From Ignelater luminosus (lineage: Eukaryota; Arthropoda; Insecta; Coleoptera; Elateridae): 64,000 nt of DNA. Shown piece by piece: positions 26,640 through 38,110 of the stretch. The DNA lies in the NCBI GenBank assembly GCA_011009095.1, contig VTPC01004086.1:1-64000 (forward strand), written 5' to 3'. Every line of letters begins with the position of its first letter. Positions within the stretch are counted from its first letter, which is position 1. The translations under genes and the position numbers were made by a program. The notes beneath the pieces are model-generated. The model was not told the origin of the DNA. It did not search any database and saw only the letters and a program-made list of their open reading frames with translations.

Positions 26640-29233
26640 CACTTAATCGATTGAGACTAGTCCCAAGACGGTTTGACCACTTCTAGAGTCCAAAACAGCT
26701 CAAATAATTAATGAAATTGTAACTTTAACCCGAGTAGTCATGCGAGGCGTCATTTTTAATGTTTTCTGCCTACGCTGAATAGAATAAGACTAGCTCCAAG
26801 ACGATTTGACTACTTCTAGAGGTCAGAAACCGGTCAAGAAAGTTAAATAATTAACGAAACTATAACTCTAACCCGAGTAGTCATATGGAGCTTCCTTTTC
26901 AATGTCCTTTCTAGGCTGAATCCAATAAGATTTGACCACTTCCAAAGATCAGAAGCAGATCAGAAATTATAACTTTAACCCGAGTGAGGCGTCATTTTCA
27001 ATGTTTTTGTTACGCTGAGTCAAATGAGACTATTTCTAAGACGATTTGATCACTTCCAGAGGTCAGAAACAATTCAAAAAGGTTAAATAATTAACGAAAT
27101 TATAACTTTAAACCGAGTAATCATGTAGGTCGTCCGTTTCAATGTTTTGTTTAGGCTGAATCGAATAAGACTAGTCCCAGGACGATTTGACCACTTCTAA
27201 TGGTCCAAAACATGTCAAAAAAGTCTAATAATTAACGAAATTATAACTTTAACCCGAGTAGTCATGTGAGGCGTCATTTTCAATGTTTTTCCTACGCTGA
27301 ATCGGATGAGTCTAGTTCTAAGACGATTTGATCACTTTGAGAGGCCAGAAACAATTCAAAAAGGTTAAATAATTAAGGAAATTATAACTTTAAACCGAGT
27401 AATTATGTAAGTCGTCTTTTTCAATCTACTTTTTAGGCTGAATCGAATGAAACTAGTTCCAAGACGATTCGACCATTTCTAAAGGTCAGAAGCAGGTCAG
27501 AAAGGTCAAATAATTAACGAAATTATAACTTTAACCCGAGTAGTCATGAGAGGCATAATTTTCAATGTTTTATTTCTACTCTGAGTTAAATGAGACTAGT
27601 TTTAAGACAATTTGATCACTTCCAGAGGTCAGAAACAATTTAAAAAAGTTAAATAATTAACGAAATTATAACTTTAAACCGAGTAATCATGTAGGTCGTC
27701 CGTTTCAATGTTTTTTTTAGGCTGAATCGAATGAGACTAGTCCCAAGATGACTTGATTATTTCCAAAGGTCAAGAACAAGTCAAAGAGGTTAACTAATTA
27801 ACGAAATTATAACTTTAAGCTAAGTAGTCATATGGGGCGTCATTTTCAATGTTTTTCTCTACGCTGAATCGAATGAGACTAGTTCCAAGACGATTTTCCG
27901 ACTTCTTAAGTTCAATAAGAGGTCAGAAAAGTCAAATAATCAACGAAGTTATAACTTTAAACCGAGTAATCATGTAGGTCGTCCGTTTCAATGTTTTGTT
28001 TAGGCTGAATCGAATAAGACTAGTCCCAGGATGATTTGACCACTTCTAATGGTCCAAAACAGGTCAAAAAGGTCTAATAATTAACGAAATTATAACTTTA
28101 ACCCGAGTAGTCATTTGAGGCGTCATTTTCAATGTTTTTTCTACGCTGAATCGAATGAGACTAGTCCCAAGACGATTTGGCCATTTCTGAGAGTCCAAAT
28201 CAGATCAAAAAGATCAAATAATTAACGAAATTATAACTTTAGCCCGAGTAGTCATGTGAGGCGTAATTTTTAATGTTTTTTTTCTACGCTGTATCGAATG
28301 AGACTAGTTCCATAATGACTTCTCCACTTCTTAAGGTCAGAAACAGATCAAAAACGTCAAATAATTAACGAAAAATAACTTTAACACGAGGAGTCATGTG
28401 GGGACGTCATTATGATTGTTTTTCTCTACGCTGAATCGAATGAGACTAGTTCCAAGACGATTTGCCGATTTCTTAAGTTTAATAAGAGGTCAGAAAAGTC
28501 AAATAATCAACGAAGTTATAACTTTAATCCGAGTAGCCATGTGGGTCATCCTTTTCAATATTTTGTTTTAGGCTGAATCGAATGAGACTAGTCCCAAGAC
28601 GATTTTACTATTTCCAAAGGTCAGGAACAGGTCAAAAAGGTCAAATAATTAAGGAACTTATAACTTGAACACGAGCAGTCATGTGAGGTGTCATATTTTT
28701 AATGTTTTTGTTTACCCTGAATCGGATGAGACAAGTTCCAAGATGACTTGATTATTTCCAAAGGTCAGGAACAAGTCAAAAAGGTTAACTAATTAACGAA
28801 ATTATAACATTAACCTGAGTAGTCATGAAAGGCGACATTTGCAATGTTTTTTCTAGGCTGAATCGAATGAGACTAGTCCCAAGACGATTTGACCACTTCT
28901 AGAAGACAGAAGCAGGTCAAAAAGGTCAAATAATTAACAAAATTATAACTTTAACCCGAGTAGTCGCGTGAGGCGTAATTCTTAGTGTGTGCCTTTACGC
29001 CGAATGGAATGAGACTAGTTTCAAGACGATTTAACTATTTCTAAAGGTTGGGAACAGGTCAAAAAGATCAAATAATTACTGAAATTATAACTTTAACTCG
29101 AGTAGTCATATGAGGCGTCATTTTTAGTATTTTTCTCTACGCTGAAACGAATGAGACTAGTTCCAAGACGGTTTGACTACTTCTAAAGGTCAGAAACATG
29201 TCAAAAAGGTCAAATTAGTAACGAAATTATAAC
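26640..29233. repeat. Satellite array, about 142 bp monomer, about 18 copies
   Basis: Head-to-tail monomers each contain the sequence attaacgaaattataacttt, then a cccgagtagtcatg-like stretch, cattttcaatgttttt, a ctgaatcgaatgagactagt stretch and a gacgatttgaccacttc-like stretch. The landmark cgagta(g/a)t occurs near 26731, 26874, 27113, 27255, 27396, 27537 and so on to about 29100, giving spacings close to 142 bp; one monomer near 26940-26981 is shortened to about 107 bp. Monomers come in subtypes that recur out of order. For example, the unit starting near 27113 is almost repeated near 27962, an offset of about 849 bp or six monomers. No open frame runs through it. Confidence 0.93.
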
Positions 29234-29469
29234 TCAGATATTACATATATTATATTCAAAAATATGAAAAGAATTCCATAAGTATATGCATATGTATATA
29301 ATATATTTATCATTTACAAAACACTACAAGTACGAAAAAAATCAAAGAGTCTGTAATTTTACTGTATAAAATTAGAAGCTATCTTGTCATGCTATCACAG
29401 TACAATTTTGAAAGTTAATGTTTTAGTTTTAGACATCAAACCAATAAATTAATTGCTTCCTGACTGAAG

Positions 29470-30250
29470 AGAAGGTTTATTTTTTGGAAGATCCTGGTGT
29501 AGATGAGTAGGTAATGAAAGACTCTAATGACACGAAGAAAACATCTTCATTCGCAGCGATCTAGGAAGTTTTTCTTGAATGGTCCATCCTGAAACGTTTA
29601 TAGTCTTTATTTCGACATTCTTGGGCCTCCTTGTAAAGGAAATCAACCGGTAATGACGTACATTCTATCATTTGTGCATCGTGCACCAAACCTTTGTGTA
29701 CAGTTGATGGCATATTATACCAGAGATATAATGAAATAGCTAGTTTTGCCGTGTCCGCTGCGTAAACTTCAAATTAGCACTGCAAGAAATGGCTTCCAAT
29801 ATTACTGCCAGTCGCTGAATGAGTTTTTCATCTATTCCAGTGATGTGAGCAGTGAGGGAAGCACCCCCGAAGAATCGGTTTGAGGCATTATCACTGTTGG
29901 TAGTATTTGATCCCTGCTTGATTATATGTATTTGTAAACCCATTTTCTCAATGAATTCTTCTTGAATTCGAGTTATGGTTTCGTCTTTGACCGATTTAGT
30001 AGACTCATTGGTTCTCCAAGCTTTGAAGTGACGATTGCAAATCTAAATGTAATACATACTCCATGAACTTAAATGCATGCGTGTAGTGACGACGTTCCCA
30101 ATCGAAGGGCTTCTATATTAGATGATGCAGAATTAAGTCAGGGCAAATCATTCATTTGAGTGGGGCAAGCTTCGCATACAACACAGTTGCTGCAATAGAC
30201 GACACGAATAAAACTTTATCTGATACATGGTGATCTTTATCAGGAAAGAA
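29470..30250 (-). pseudogene. Transib (RAG1-related) transposase, C-terminal remnant
   Basis: On the minus strand several blocks in order match Transib transposases, the family that shares ancestry with the RAG1 recombinase core. They are an AKLAPLK region (30180-30150), THAFKFMEYVLHLD (about 30080-30040), FKAWRTNESTKSVKDETI, RIQEEFIEKMGLQI (29990-29930), DNASNRFF, ITGIDEKLIQRLAVILEAIS (29840-29780), then after a frameshift ADTAKLAISLYLWYNMPSTV (29760-29700), HKGLVHDAQ and YKEAQECRNKDYKRFRMDHS (29630-29580). The last block corresponds to the RAG1 segment around its third catalytic acidic residue, and both Glu residues of the E-A-Q-E stretch are present. The fragment is about 260 codons; the N-terminal two thirds, including the first catalytic Asp, are missing. 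Several stops and at least two frameshifts make it a fossil. The match was made from remembered family features and needs a profile search. Confidence 0.72.
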
Positions 30251-31235
30251 TTGCATAAAACTACTTTGACCTGAGGCTCTGTCAAAAGCCCATTTCGTTT
30301 ACAACACGAGATCCCTGCTTTGTACTTTAATTTTGTCTTCATTGTTGATTGTTTGAAGTATTTATTCTGCAGTGTAATTAAGCACACTTTGCAGAGGGGC
30401 TGTTACTGCTGTTTCTGTTATTGTCACTGTCATGATAACATTTTTTTTTGATTGTTTTATTTGTAATTGGGAAAAATATTGTGTCCAATGTTTTTGCATG
30501 CTTTTTGTATGACTTGATACTGACATCTTTAGATTTTTGGGAAGTGCTACAGCTGTGTAAATAAGCCTTCAAAACGGGATCATTTAAAATTCGGTGGAGT
30601 TCAGAGTCGAAAAGACTGCTACGTGACCTATGTGGAAAATACTTGAGAGGTGTAGCTATCGAAAAATAGAATTACCAGACCGGAACAAACCGGAATACTT
30701 TACAAAAGCTTATCGGAATTTCGATTTTATTATTTTTCAACATGTCCTACATTGCAATGACGTTTCAGCAAATTCGAATGACTAATATGGCTCATACCAA
30801 TTGCGTCAATGGTCTTCAATACCGAGTGTCGAATTTCAATTCCGTGCATAGGACAACTTTATTATTAATTTATTTTGCTAATTCTGAGCATTTTTTGGTT
30901 AATTCATTGGTGCCAGATTGCGAGGGGACTTGTACCCTATCGATTGAATTTGAATCTCTATGCATTGTCTTATGTACGGGTTTGAAACTCCACACTCGGT
31001 ATAAATTAAGCTCTACCAAAGTTTTAAGCACCTAAGTAAAACTGAAAATATTAACTTTCTCGTATATGTGCATATTTTTGGATGTTTAGTCACGAAATAA
31101 CGAACTTGATGTTCGTAACTTTGTACAGCATTCTAGAACTTGTTAGCTCCCTGGACCTTTAATTTGATTGGTAAAAATACATTTCTACTTTTGGTGGTTT
31201 TTGCCGCAGCTGCCTCACTGTGAGTCATAAACCGT
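30251..31235. other. Stretch with no recognised gene
   Basis: The open frame at 30742-31035 (97 codons, plus strand) and those on the minus strand at 30148-30572 show no domain I recognise. Parts on the minus strand just above 30250 may be more of the Transib remnant. Confidence 0.35.
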
Positions 31236-31239
31236 ATTT

Positions 31240-31610
31240 AGCATGGAGAAGGCAGTTTATCTTTGGTTTTCTTTTTTCATGGAGACTTACCTAGCGGAGT
31301 TTTTAGTTTCTAGCGATGTGGATAAGTCGGCGAAAGTCTACACAGAAACAGGGGTGGCTGTCTTCTTATGGACGATGACGACGGACGACACGTACTCTGA
31401 GGTGGAGGTTTTGATAATGCAATCGTCCAACTATTTGTTTTATCTGCTTGTTGGTGACTATCTTTTCTTTCTAGAAGTAGCGATATTGTCGCTGGAGAAC
31501 CGGGATAGTTTCTTGCAGCTTGATTGTCTGTGTGAAGGATGACTTGAGCAAGTTGTTAAAATGTCTCAGGCAGAAGTCAGATAGTAATTCGTTTATTACC
31601 TTTTCTGTAG
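31240..31610 (-). pseudogene. Ty3/gypsy reverse transcriptase N-terminal scrap
   Basis: Minus strand, three frames in succession. NELLSDFCLRHFNNLL-like and TIKLQETIPVLQRQYRY sequence (31590-31460) matches the region before the RT domain. LDDCIIKTSTSEYVSSVVIV, then HKK (31425-31370), matches the I-I-x-x-S-x-S-x-Y-x-S-P-V-V-x-V-x-K-K block. CVDFRRLIHIAR (31350-31310) matches the C-V-D-[FY]-R-x-L-N block with Asn lost. Nothing recognisable follows below 31240. A short minus-strand frame at 31753-31962 and sequence up to 32600 may be the upstream gag region, but I cannot show that. Confidence 0.62.
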
Positions 31611-34610
31611 GTGCTGGTTAATCTAGAGGTACTCTCGTAGGCTTGTAGATAAAGTGGAGAGGGTAATGGTGATTCGATGGAGGTCGGCACTGAAACTACC
31701 CTGTACTGTGATGGCTACCTTAGGAAGAAGGCAAACGTTGTACTTCCTTTTTTCATTTCTTTTTACTTTTCCTGCCACTTACGAAGACTAATTTTGCATT
31801 GACAGATTTTGCCGGAGCTTCTCTTTTAGGACTTCTTGTTTCAGCTTTTGGAGCGCTAGCCAAGTTGAGGTGAAGTGTAGGCAGGTCCGCGATTACCTGC
31901 ACGACCTCAACTGATACAGATTTGTATGAGCGGGGTATGGTTCTTGTTGCCATGCTATGCAAACTTCTCAGGGTCTTCTTTATTCTGACTCTGGAAAATT
32001 GTTAAGGTCACTTTTGTTGTAGTGTGGTTGTTAATTTTGACCGTTAAATGTTGATCAGGCTTTTATTTGTAAGCATATAGTTGTTTTTATTTTGAGATAT
32101 TGCGAGTTTATATCAGAAAGTCTACTGTTTGGATTCAAGTTTCTCTTTATACTATGATTGCTCTGCTGTTTTAGTAATAGTAGTAGTTAGAGGTCCCAGA
32201 ACAGTGATACCAAGGTGGAATCCTACAGACAGCCTATTGTTGAGAGTGTTGAGATCTTGGTATTTGATGCTTCTAGGTAGCTTGGTAGTTGTCAAAGGCT
32301 CTGCCGATATCGGTAAAAGGTGCTAGCACCTATTTGGATGGCGTTTGGACCGCTTGGATCAGTCTTTACATGGTCTGCTCGTAAGCAGTATTAATTTTCA
32401 TGGTGAATGTTATTGGAAGGTCTACATTGTTTTCAAAGGCTCAAACGGTTCTGTCAGACAAAGTAGACTTCTATTTACGCAGTAAAAGCAAATCAACCTG
32501 CAATAACGGAATAGGGTCTATGTTCATTCAAAGGGCATCAATTCGGAATGCCCCTAGTAAGATTAGAGAAGCAGTAGCTACAATTTAGTCCTTGAAGCCC
32601 ATTTTGTTCTAAGTACTTCAAAGTGTTGTTAGAAATAAACGGATGATGATGTCAATATCTGGGTTCTTATCTTGGCTTGAAATGCCAACGATAATTGTTA
32701 AATTACTCAGATAAATCGTTACGAACAGGAACAAAAACATTCAAGACAAAAATGCAGCAAAACAGAAACATATAGAAATTGAAGTATTCTAATACTAATG
32801 GTACTGCATTATACCACTCTAAACATGTTGGAAAGAGCACAACCCAACAATTCAAAGGTACACAAAGTTTTAGTTTCATTAGAAAATGGAAATATAGGCT
32901 TATAGCTAACAAAATCATAACCACGACTATGTATGTATTATCCTTTAAAAAGTCACAAAATAAAGGAGAAGAATGAGTGTGCCAAATGTTAGCTTGCATA
33001 GACTTGGCGATTTCTACCTCTTACTACCTCTGGTAAAAGTCGAAAGTGTCCTATTAGGACTGCTGAAGATTATGTTGTGAAAAGTATTGAATTCGAAAGG
33101 AGTTTTTGAATTTTATCTAGAAGTCAAAAGTCACTCTTTGATTGGTATATTAAATGACAAGATTCTCAACTTTTTATTTATATAACCTACAACAAATATC
33201 CGATCACGTGCTTTTGTGTGTTGAAAATTACAGTTTGCCAGGTTGTGATAAATTCAGTAAGGAGGACTTGCAAAACTGTAACTGAACGTTTGGAAAAAGT
33301 TAAATTGCGACAGTTTTTGAAAATTATGAAAACTAGAAAGAAGAAGATGTGAGGATAAGGGCAAGATGAGAGGTTATTGGAAAATCCCTGGAAATTACTG
33401 TTCCAGATTTTAACTACATTACTAAGGAAAACCAAATTCATGCTAGGTTAATTTATTAAAACTTTATTATTCTAAAAATGATATCAATTTTTAATATAAA
33501 ATTACGCGAAAGAACTTATAGTACTGAAAATAAAGATAAAAAGGAACAAACCAAAGAAGTAGTAAGTAGTAAAAACAAGTTAAAAACTTTCAAACAAAAA
33601 AAGTCGTATAACTAAATATTTTCACGAAGAACCTCATTCCACTTCCACAACTTGGAAAATAAAAAATTTACAGCTTTACAAACACGTACGCCCATTTATT
33701 TTCTGTAAGTAGATGGAGGAATGAGGTGGTTTCGAAATTTGAAAAATGTATATTTCTCCCTCTACGGATTTCAATTAATCACGTTTTGTTCGGTTTGAAA
33801 AAATCGTTATTATGTGGAATAGAATTTGAGGTGGAAATAAAAAAAATTGATGATAAAACATTGATGCTTGACCTTTTCTTTGTTACGTTATTAAAATCAA
33901 AACAATATAGAAGTAATATTTAATATCGAAATTTCTTGTATAATTGGAAAATTCTGAAACGTTTGAAGTTGAAAATTTCATAACTGAAAAAAATAATAAA
34001 AGGAAAACTCGAGGTTATCATCTTTTCTTTCAACTCAACGGAAGACGAGAGAAACGGTTTTAGAATGATGAAAAATCCAAAAGATGAAGTTTTGAATTTT
34101 AATTAATCTCAACTGCACGTCATTGGAAATCTGTGACGTTCTTAAGATACTAAATATTAATTCCTACTTTACCAAAATGACCTTTTAAAGCATCTGAAAT
34201 TTTTAACTTAATGGTATTTGATGTGAAGTCTAATCAGGGCTTATAAAGATAAAAAGAAAATGTTCCTTTGAAAATGTTGTACTTGTGATCGTTGCTTGTA
34301 TCTGCAACAGAGTAATATCCGATTTTGTCTTGGGCTTTGGAAAGCACAGATGTGAAAGGATGATGACACCTCCCACATGAAGACTTTAAGGAAGGTCTTT
34401 GTGTGTTTTTATGTCTGTTAGTAGCTTTATATATTCGACTCTATTGTCTGGCTTACTACTTTTCTTTTCAGGATACTGATTTTTAAAACTCAAATAACAA
34501 TCTTGATAATATAACTTTTCTATTTGTTTTCACAAATTTATGAACAGTTTTAAAAAATTAAATAATTTGTAGTGTTTTATGTTGAAATAATAAACTTCTT
34601 TTTATTTTTA
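31611..34610. other. Stretch with no firm feature
   Basis: 31611-32600 has moderate GC and small open frames on both strands and may be gag-side sequence of the gypsy scrap to its left. From 32600 to 34610 it is AT-rich with nothing recognised. No tandem repeats were seen. Confidence 0.35.
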
Positions 34611-34614
34611 TTAT

Positions 34615-35550
34615 TGCTGCTGCAATTTATTTATGTAGTCAAAACTCCAACGCCTCTAAAAGTGTTGACGGATGTGCTGTATCCTTTGATACATAGAGAG
34701 TCGTCCTTCCGGGACCAAAAAGTGGGCCGCAGTCAAGGGTGTCATATCGTTTGGATCATTTGATAAGCGGTGTGAGGAACGGGAATTTAATATTGATTCT
34801 ATTTGCACAAGAAGTGAATACATTTCCTCAAAAGTCAGATTAGCATTTGTAGCAACTCTCTTTAGATTTGATAGACTTTACTCCAGCCTCCCACAGTTCT
34901 CTGAAATGAGAGGATTGGGCTGGAATGAAGCTCCATTGTATATTTTCTCGCGTGCAGGCCTTAAGCAGATCTTTTTCGTTTTTATACAAAAGCTTTTCTA
35001 ACTCGTTCAATTCTTTATTGGCACCGATAAAATTTGAATCATTGTCCAAGTAAATTCTTTTTGGCAAACCGTGACGTCCTACAAAACGTCTTAGTGCTAA
35101 TATAAATGCTTCAGTCGTTAAACTAGATACTAATTCAAGGTTGCGAAACATACGAGTGGACATATGTAACATTTGGTAAGTTTACTACCTCCATCATTTT
35201 TATTTTTCACCTGGAATGGGCCGGCATAGTCGATTCCTATAGTATCAAATACTTGTCCTGAAACCAGTCTACTTTCGGGGAGATCTCCCATTATTGGCGA
35301 AACCAAGCTAGATTTAAATCGAAAACATTTAATGCAACTTTGTACAACAAGCCTAGATACGTTACGTTTGAAAGTAGACCAAAAGCTTTGTCTTACAGTT
35401 GACAATAATAACTGAGAGCTCACATGTAGTAAATGCCGATGCGATATTCTAAATTTTGCCTTGTTAATAGATGTTTATGGGACAACAACATGGGATGTTT
35501 TTATTAAGTGCATGTCGAAGTCTACATCTACCACCATCAAATGTCTCTGA
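34615..35550 (-). pseudogene. BEL/Pao integrase region, decayed
   Basis: The end of a BEL/Pao LTR-retrotransposon polyprotein, minus strand. The integrase zinc-binding part gives SHRHLLHVSSQLLLSTVRQS (35450-35395), then C-I-K-C-F-R-F and MGDLPESRLVSGQVFDTIGI leading to DYAGPF, with a catalytic Asp. After a frameshift near 35165, LELVSSLTTEAFILALRRF, YLDNDSNFIGANKELN (second Asp) and RELWEAGVKSIK (catalytic Glu) follow in 34840-35172. A further shift gives LTFEEMYSLLVQIESILNSR, NDPNDMTPLTAAHFLV and QHIRQHF with a stop where Trp is expected, then RRWSFDYINKLQ, so the family's C-terminal domain is covered. No LTRs were found, and RT and protease are absent. It abuts the LINE starting at about 35580. 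Confidence 0.88.
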
Positions 35551-35579
35551 TCTGTTGTTGTTGGTTCTCACATAATTCT

Positions 35580-38110
35580 TTGTAGATCTCTATAGGCGTC
35601 TAATGTTATCCATGAGGCTTCTACTGACGTGTTTCCGTAGATAAGTTCTCTATCCACTGAATCGAACTTCGAAAATCGCCTTCTTGACATCTATGAAACA
35701 CAGGCTTAATTCTTTTCCTGTGTATTGTTCTATCTATTTGTTGTTTTATCGCAAATACTGCATCTGTTGTTGCTCTGCCCTTTCTGAAACCATTCACTTT
35801 CTGTCTCCTTTTTCAGCTTTTCCGTCAGAATACTTTCATATGTTTTCCTTGTTGTGCTCAGTAACGAGATACCTCCGTAATTGTTGCACACCTTAGTATC
35901 ACCCTTCTTGTGGATTGGTAATATTACTGCAAGTTCCTAGTCTTCTGCTATCTTGTTATCTCTTATTATATTGTTCAGCAGTTGCAGGAATATTCCTTTT
36001 TCCTTGTCTCCCGTGTATTTTAGCATTTCCGCTGTTATTTCATCATGTCCTGGCGCCTTACCAACTTTGAGTTTCTGCAGGCTCTTTGTTAATTCTTCCA
36101 TTGTCATTACCTTATCACCTTCGTCATTTACAGCGTCTGTTTTCTGCAAGGTCTCTTCTGGTTGTTCTTCTTGTTGTTGTTCTTGGAAGTACTCTCTCCA
36201 CCTTTCCATAGTGCGTCTCTCATCTGTGATTATTTGGTTGTTTTTGTCGTTTATATACATGACATCATTCCTTATTTCTTTTCTTAGGTTGCTCACCACT
36301 CTATAGAATAATTTCTGGCTTTCTTAAAAGTTTCTTTCCATTGTGATACCGAATTTCTCCCACGCTTCTCTTTTTTCTCGTTCGCTTGTGTTTTTGTTCT
36401 TTTGTAATTATCGCGAGATTTTGTCTTTTGTTTGTTCAGTTAATTTTTCCATGCTTGTTTTGTTTTGTTGTTATGCTCTGCTGCTTCATCTCTTCTGACC
36501 ACCATGCTGTTTGCTTTTTGTTTTTTATTTCAGTTCTGCACTTTCAATAAAAACTTTTTAAGAATCTTCCATAGCTCTTCTACTTCCTGTAATTTGTTTT
36601 TCCCTTATACTGTAATCTCTTGGTCTATGCGACTTTATTTTTTGAATCATACTACTATCGCGTCTATCCTCTTTTTTGTTGCTATTTTAGCTTCCATCAG
36701 ATAGTGGTTATTTACTAGTTCGTAGCTTCTTTTCACTTTTGTGTCCCTGACTCTCGTCTTTAGATTTTTCGAAAGAATTATGTGGTCTATGATTGATTTC
36801 TCCTAGTTGCTGTTTAGTACTTTTGTATATTTATGAATATTTCTGCGTTCAAATAATGTGTTGGTAATTATCAGTCCATTGTCCATGCTTATGTCTAATA
36901 GACTTCTTCCATCACTGTTTATGCGCTGTTTACCAAATTTTCCTATGTGTGGAGCATATCTGGTTGTTTCTTCCCCATTCTCGCGTTTAAATCTCCTACC
37001 AGAATCACTTGGTTTTTTTGTTTTATCTAGTGCCTAATTGAGATTCTCATAAAACTCATCATTTGTTCTCATTTGGGCCTAATGCTACAATAAGGTTCAT
37101 CTTTTCTCTTTCGTTTGTCGATACCTCTAGCATCTGTAATCCTGAGTTTATGCAATCCCAATTTATTATTTTGCTTTTCCATTTTTTATGTATTTACCAT
37201 GCTACCCTCTCTTTTGCTATTTCCGTTATTTCCACTCCACTGTATATTAATAAGTGTTCACCCAGTAGTTCAGTGCCTTTCCCCTTCCGTTTTGTCTTCG
37301 CTATCCCTAGTAGGATTATTTTTGATCTTTCAAACTCGTTTATCATTTATTGCTCTTTTTCACTCAGGCTTTTAACATAACACGTACCTATTGTTACTGT
37401 ATTTTGAATCTTTTCCCCCTTTACTATCTGTGCTACCTTTGTCGTAATACTCTATCCGTGCTCATTAGTCTTTTCTTTAGTGCGTTCTTGTAATTTTTCT
37501 TATTTGTTCCTCAAAAGAGTATCTGTTTGAAGATCTCTCTTTTATTGTGTTGTTTTTCTCTTCTTCTATTATTAATTTGTCGTACCTTATGAATGGTTTG
37601 AGTCTTTTCTGCCTGGCCTCCTTCATTTTTGCCACTAGTTTCTTCCTGTATTTTTTCGGGCAGGTCTTCCTCGATCCATATGTTCGTGTTTCTCAAGTGC
37701 TTCGTGTTTTTGAAGATCAGCCCTCTAGTAGTTTCATTTATTCCTTTAATAATAATTAGTCTCGTCATGTTCTCTTCTTTTTTCCACCTTCAGTTCCTTC
37801 ATGTACTTCCTTCCAACCCCAATTCCTTCTAATATTTCGGCTACTTCCTTCTTTGTTTGCTTCTCGCCTTTGCTGTTCTCCTCAGCGTCGTCTTTTATTA
37901 TCAGATTTTTCTTATTCTTTTTTCCTGCTCCGATGGTTGAGTTTTCATCGCTGTTTTTTCTGCTTTGATTGCCTGCTCTTCCTCGATTAATTTATCTAAT
38001 TTGTCGTTAACCGGATTTCTTGGAACATGTCTTTTCATGCCCGACATCCCTGCTGTGGTTATTGTTGCGCTTTGATCTTTTTCTACCATTGCTACACCTC
38101 TGTGCAAGTT
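35580..38110 (-). mobile_element. LINE with ORF1, AP endonuclease and partial RT
   Basis: APE-type non-LTR element on the minus strand. ORF1 fragments lie at 37511-38107: a charged, coiled-coil-like LDKLIEEEQAIKAEKTAMK segment, then RLIIIKGINETTRGLIFKN, compatible with an RNA-binding ORF1p. Endonuclease pieces follow, with IILLGIAKTKRKGKGTELL near 37330-37270 and LLIYSGV. The RT N-terminus at 35937-36299 gives KLKVGKAPGHDEITAEMLKY, the conserved K-A-P-G-x-D-x-I block, then LPIHKKGDTKVCNNYGGISL (about 35925-35865) and LSLCFIDVKKA, motif A, near 35710. It ends shortly after motif A, so the catalytic Y-x-D-D block is lost. Long T-rich open frames on the plus strand here are antisense. The clade is uncertain; it resembles insect endonuclease-RT elements of RTE/craniofacial-like type. 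Confidence 0.8.

Noticed and set aside
26640..29233. Regular repeats that could suggest a CRISPR array
   Set aside because: The units are about 142 bp, contiguous, diverged and without unique spacers, in clearly eukaryotic DNA.
37063..37380. Phe/Ser/Ile-rich open frames on the plus strand that resemble membrane proteins
   Set aside because: They are antisense to the minus-strand LINE endonuclease region. The hydrophobicity comes from T-rich codons opposite A-rich coding DNA.
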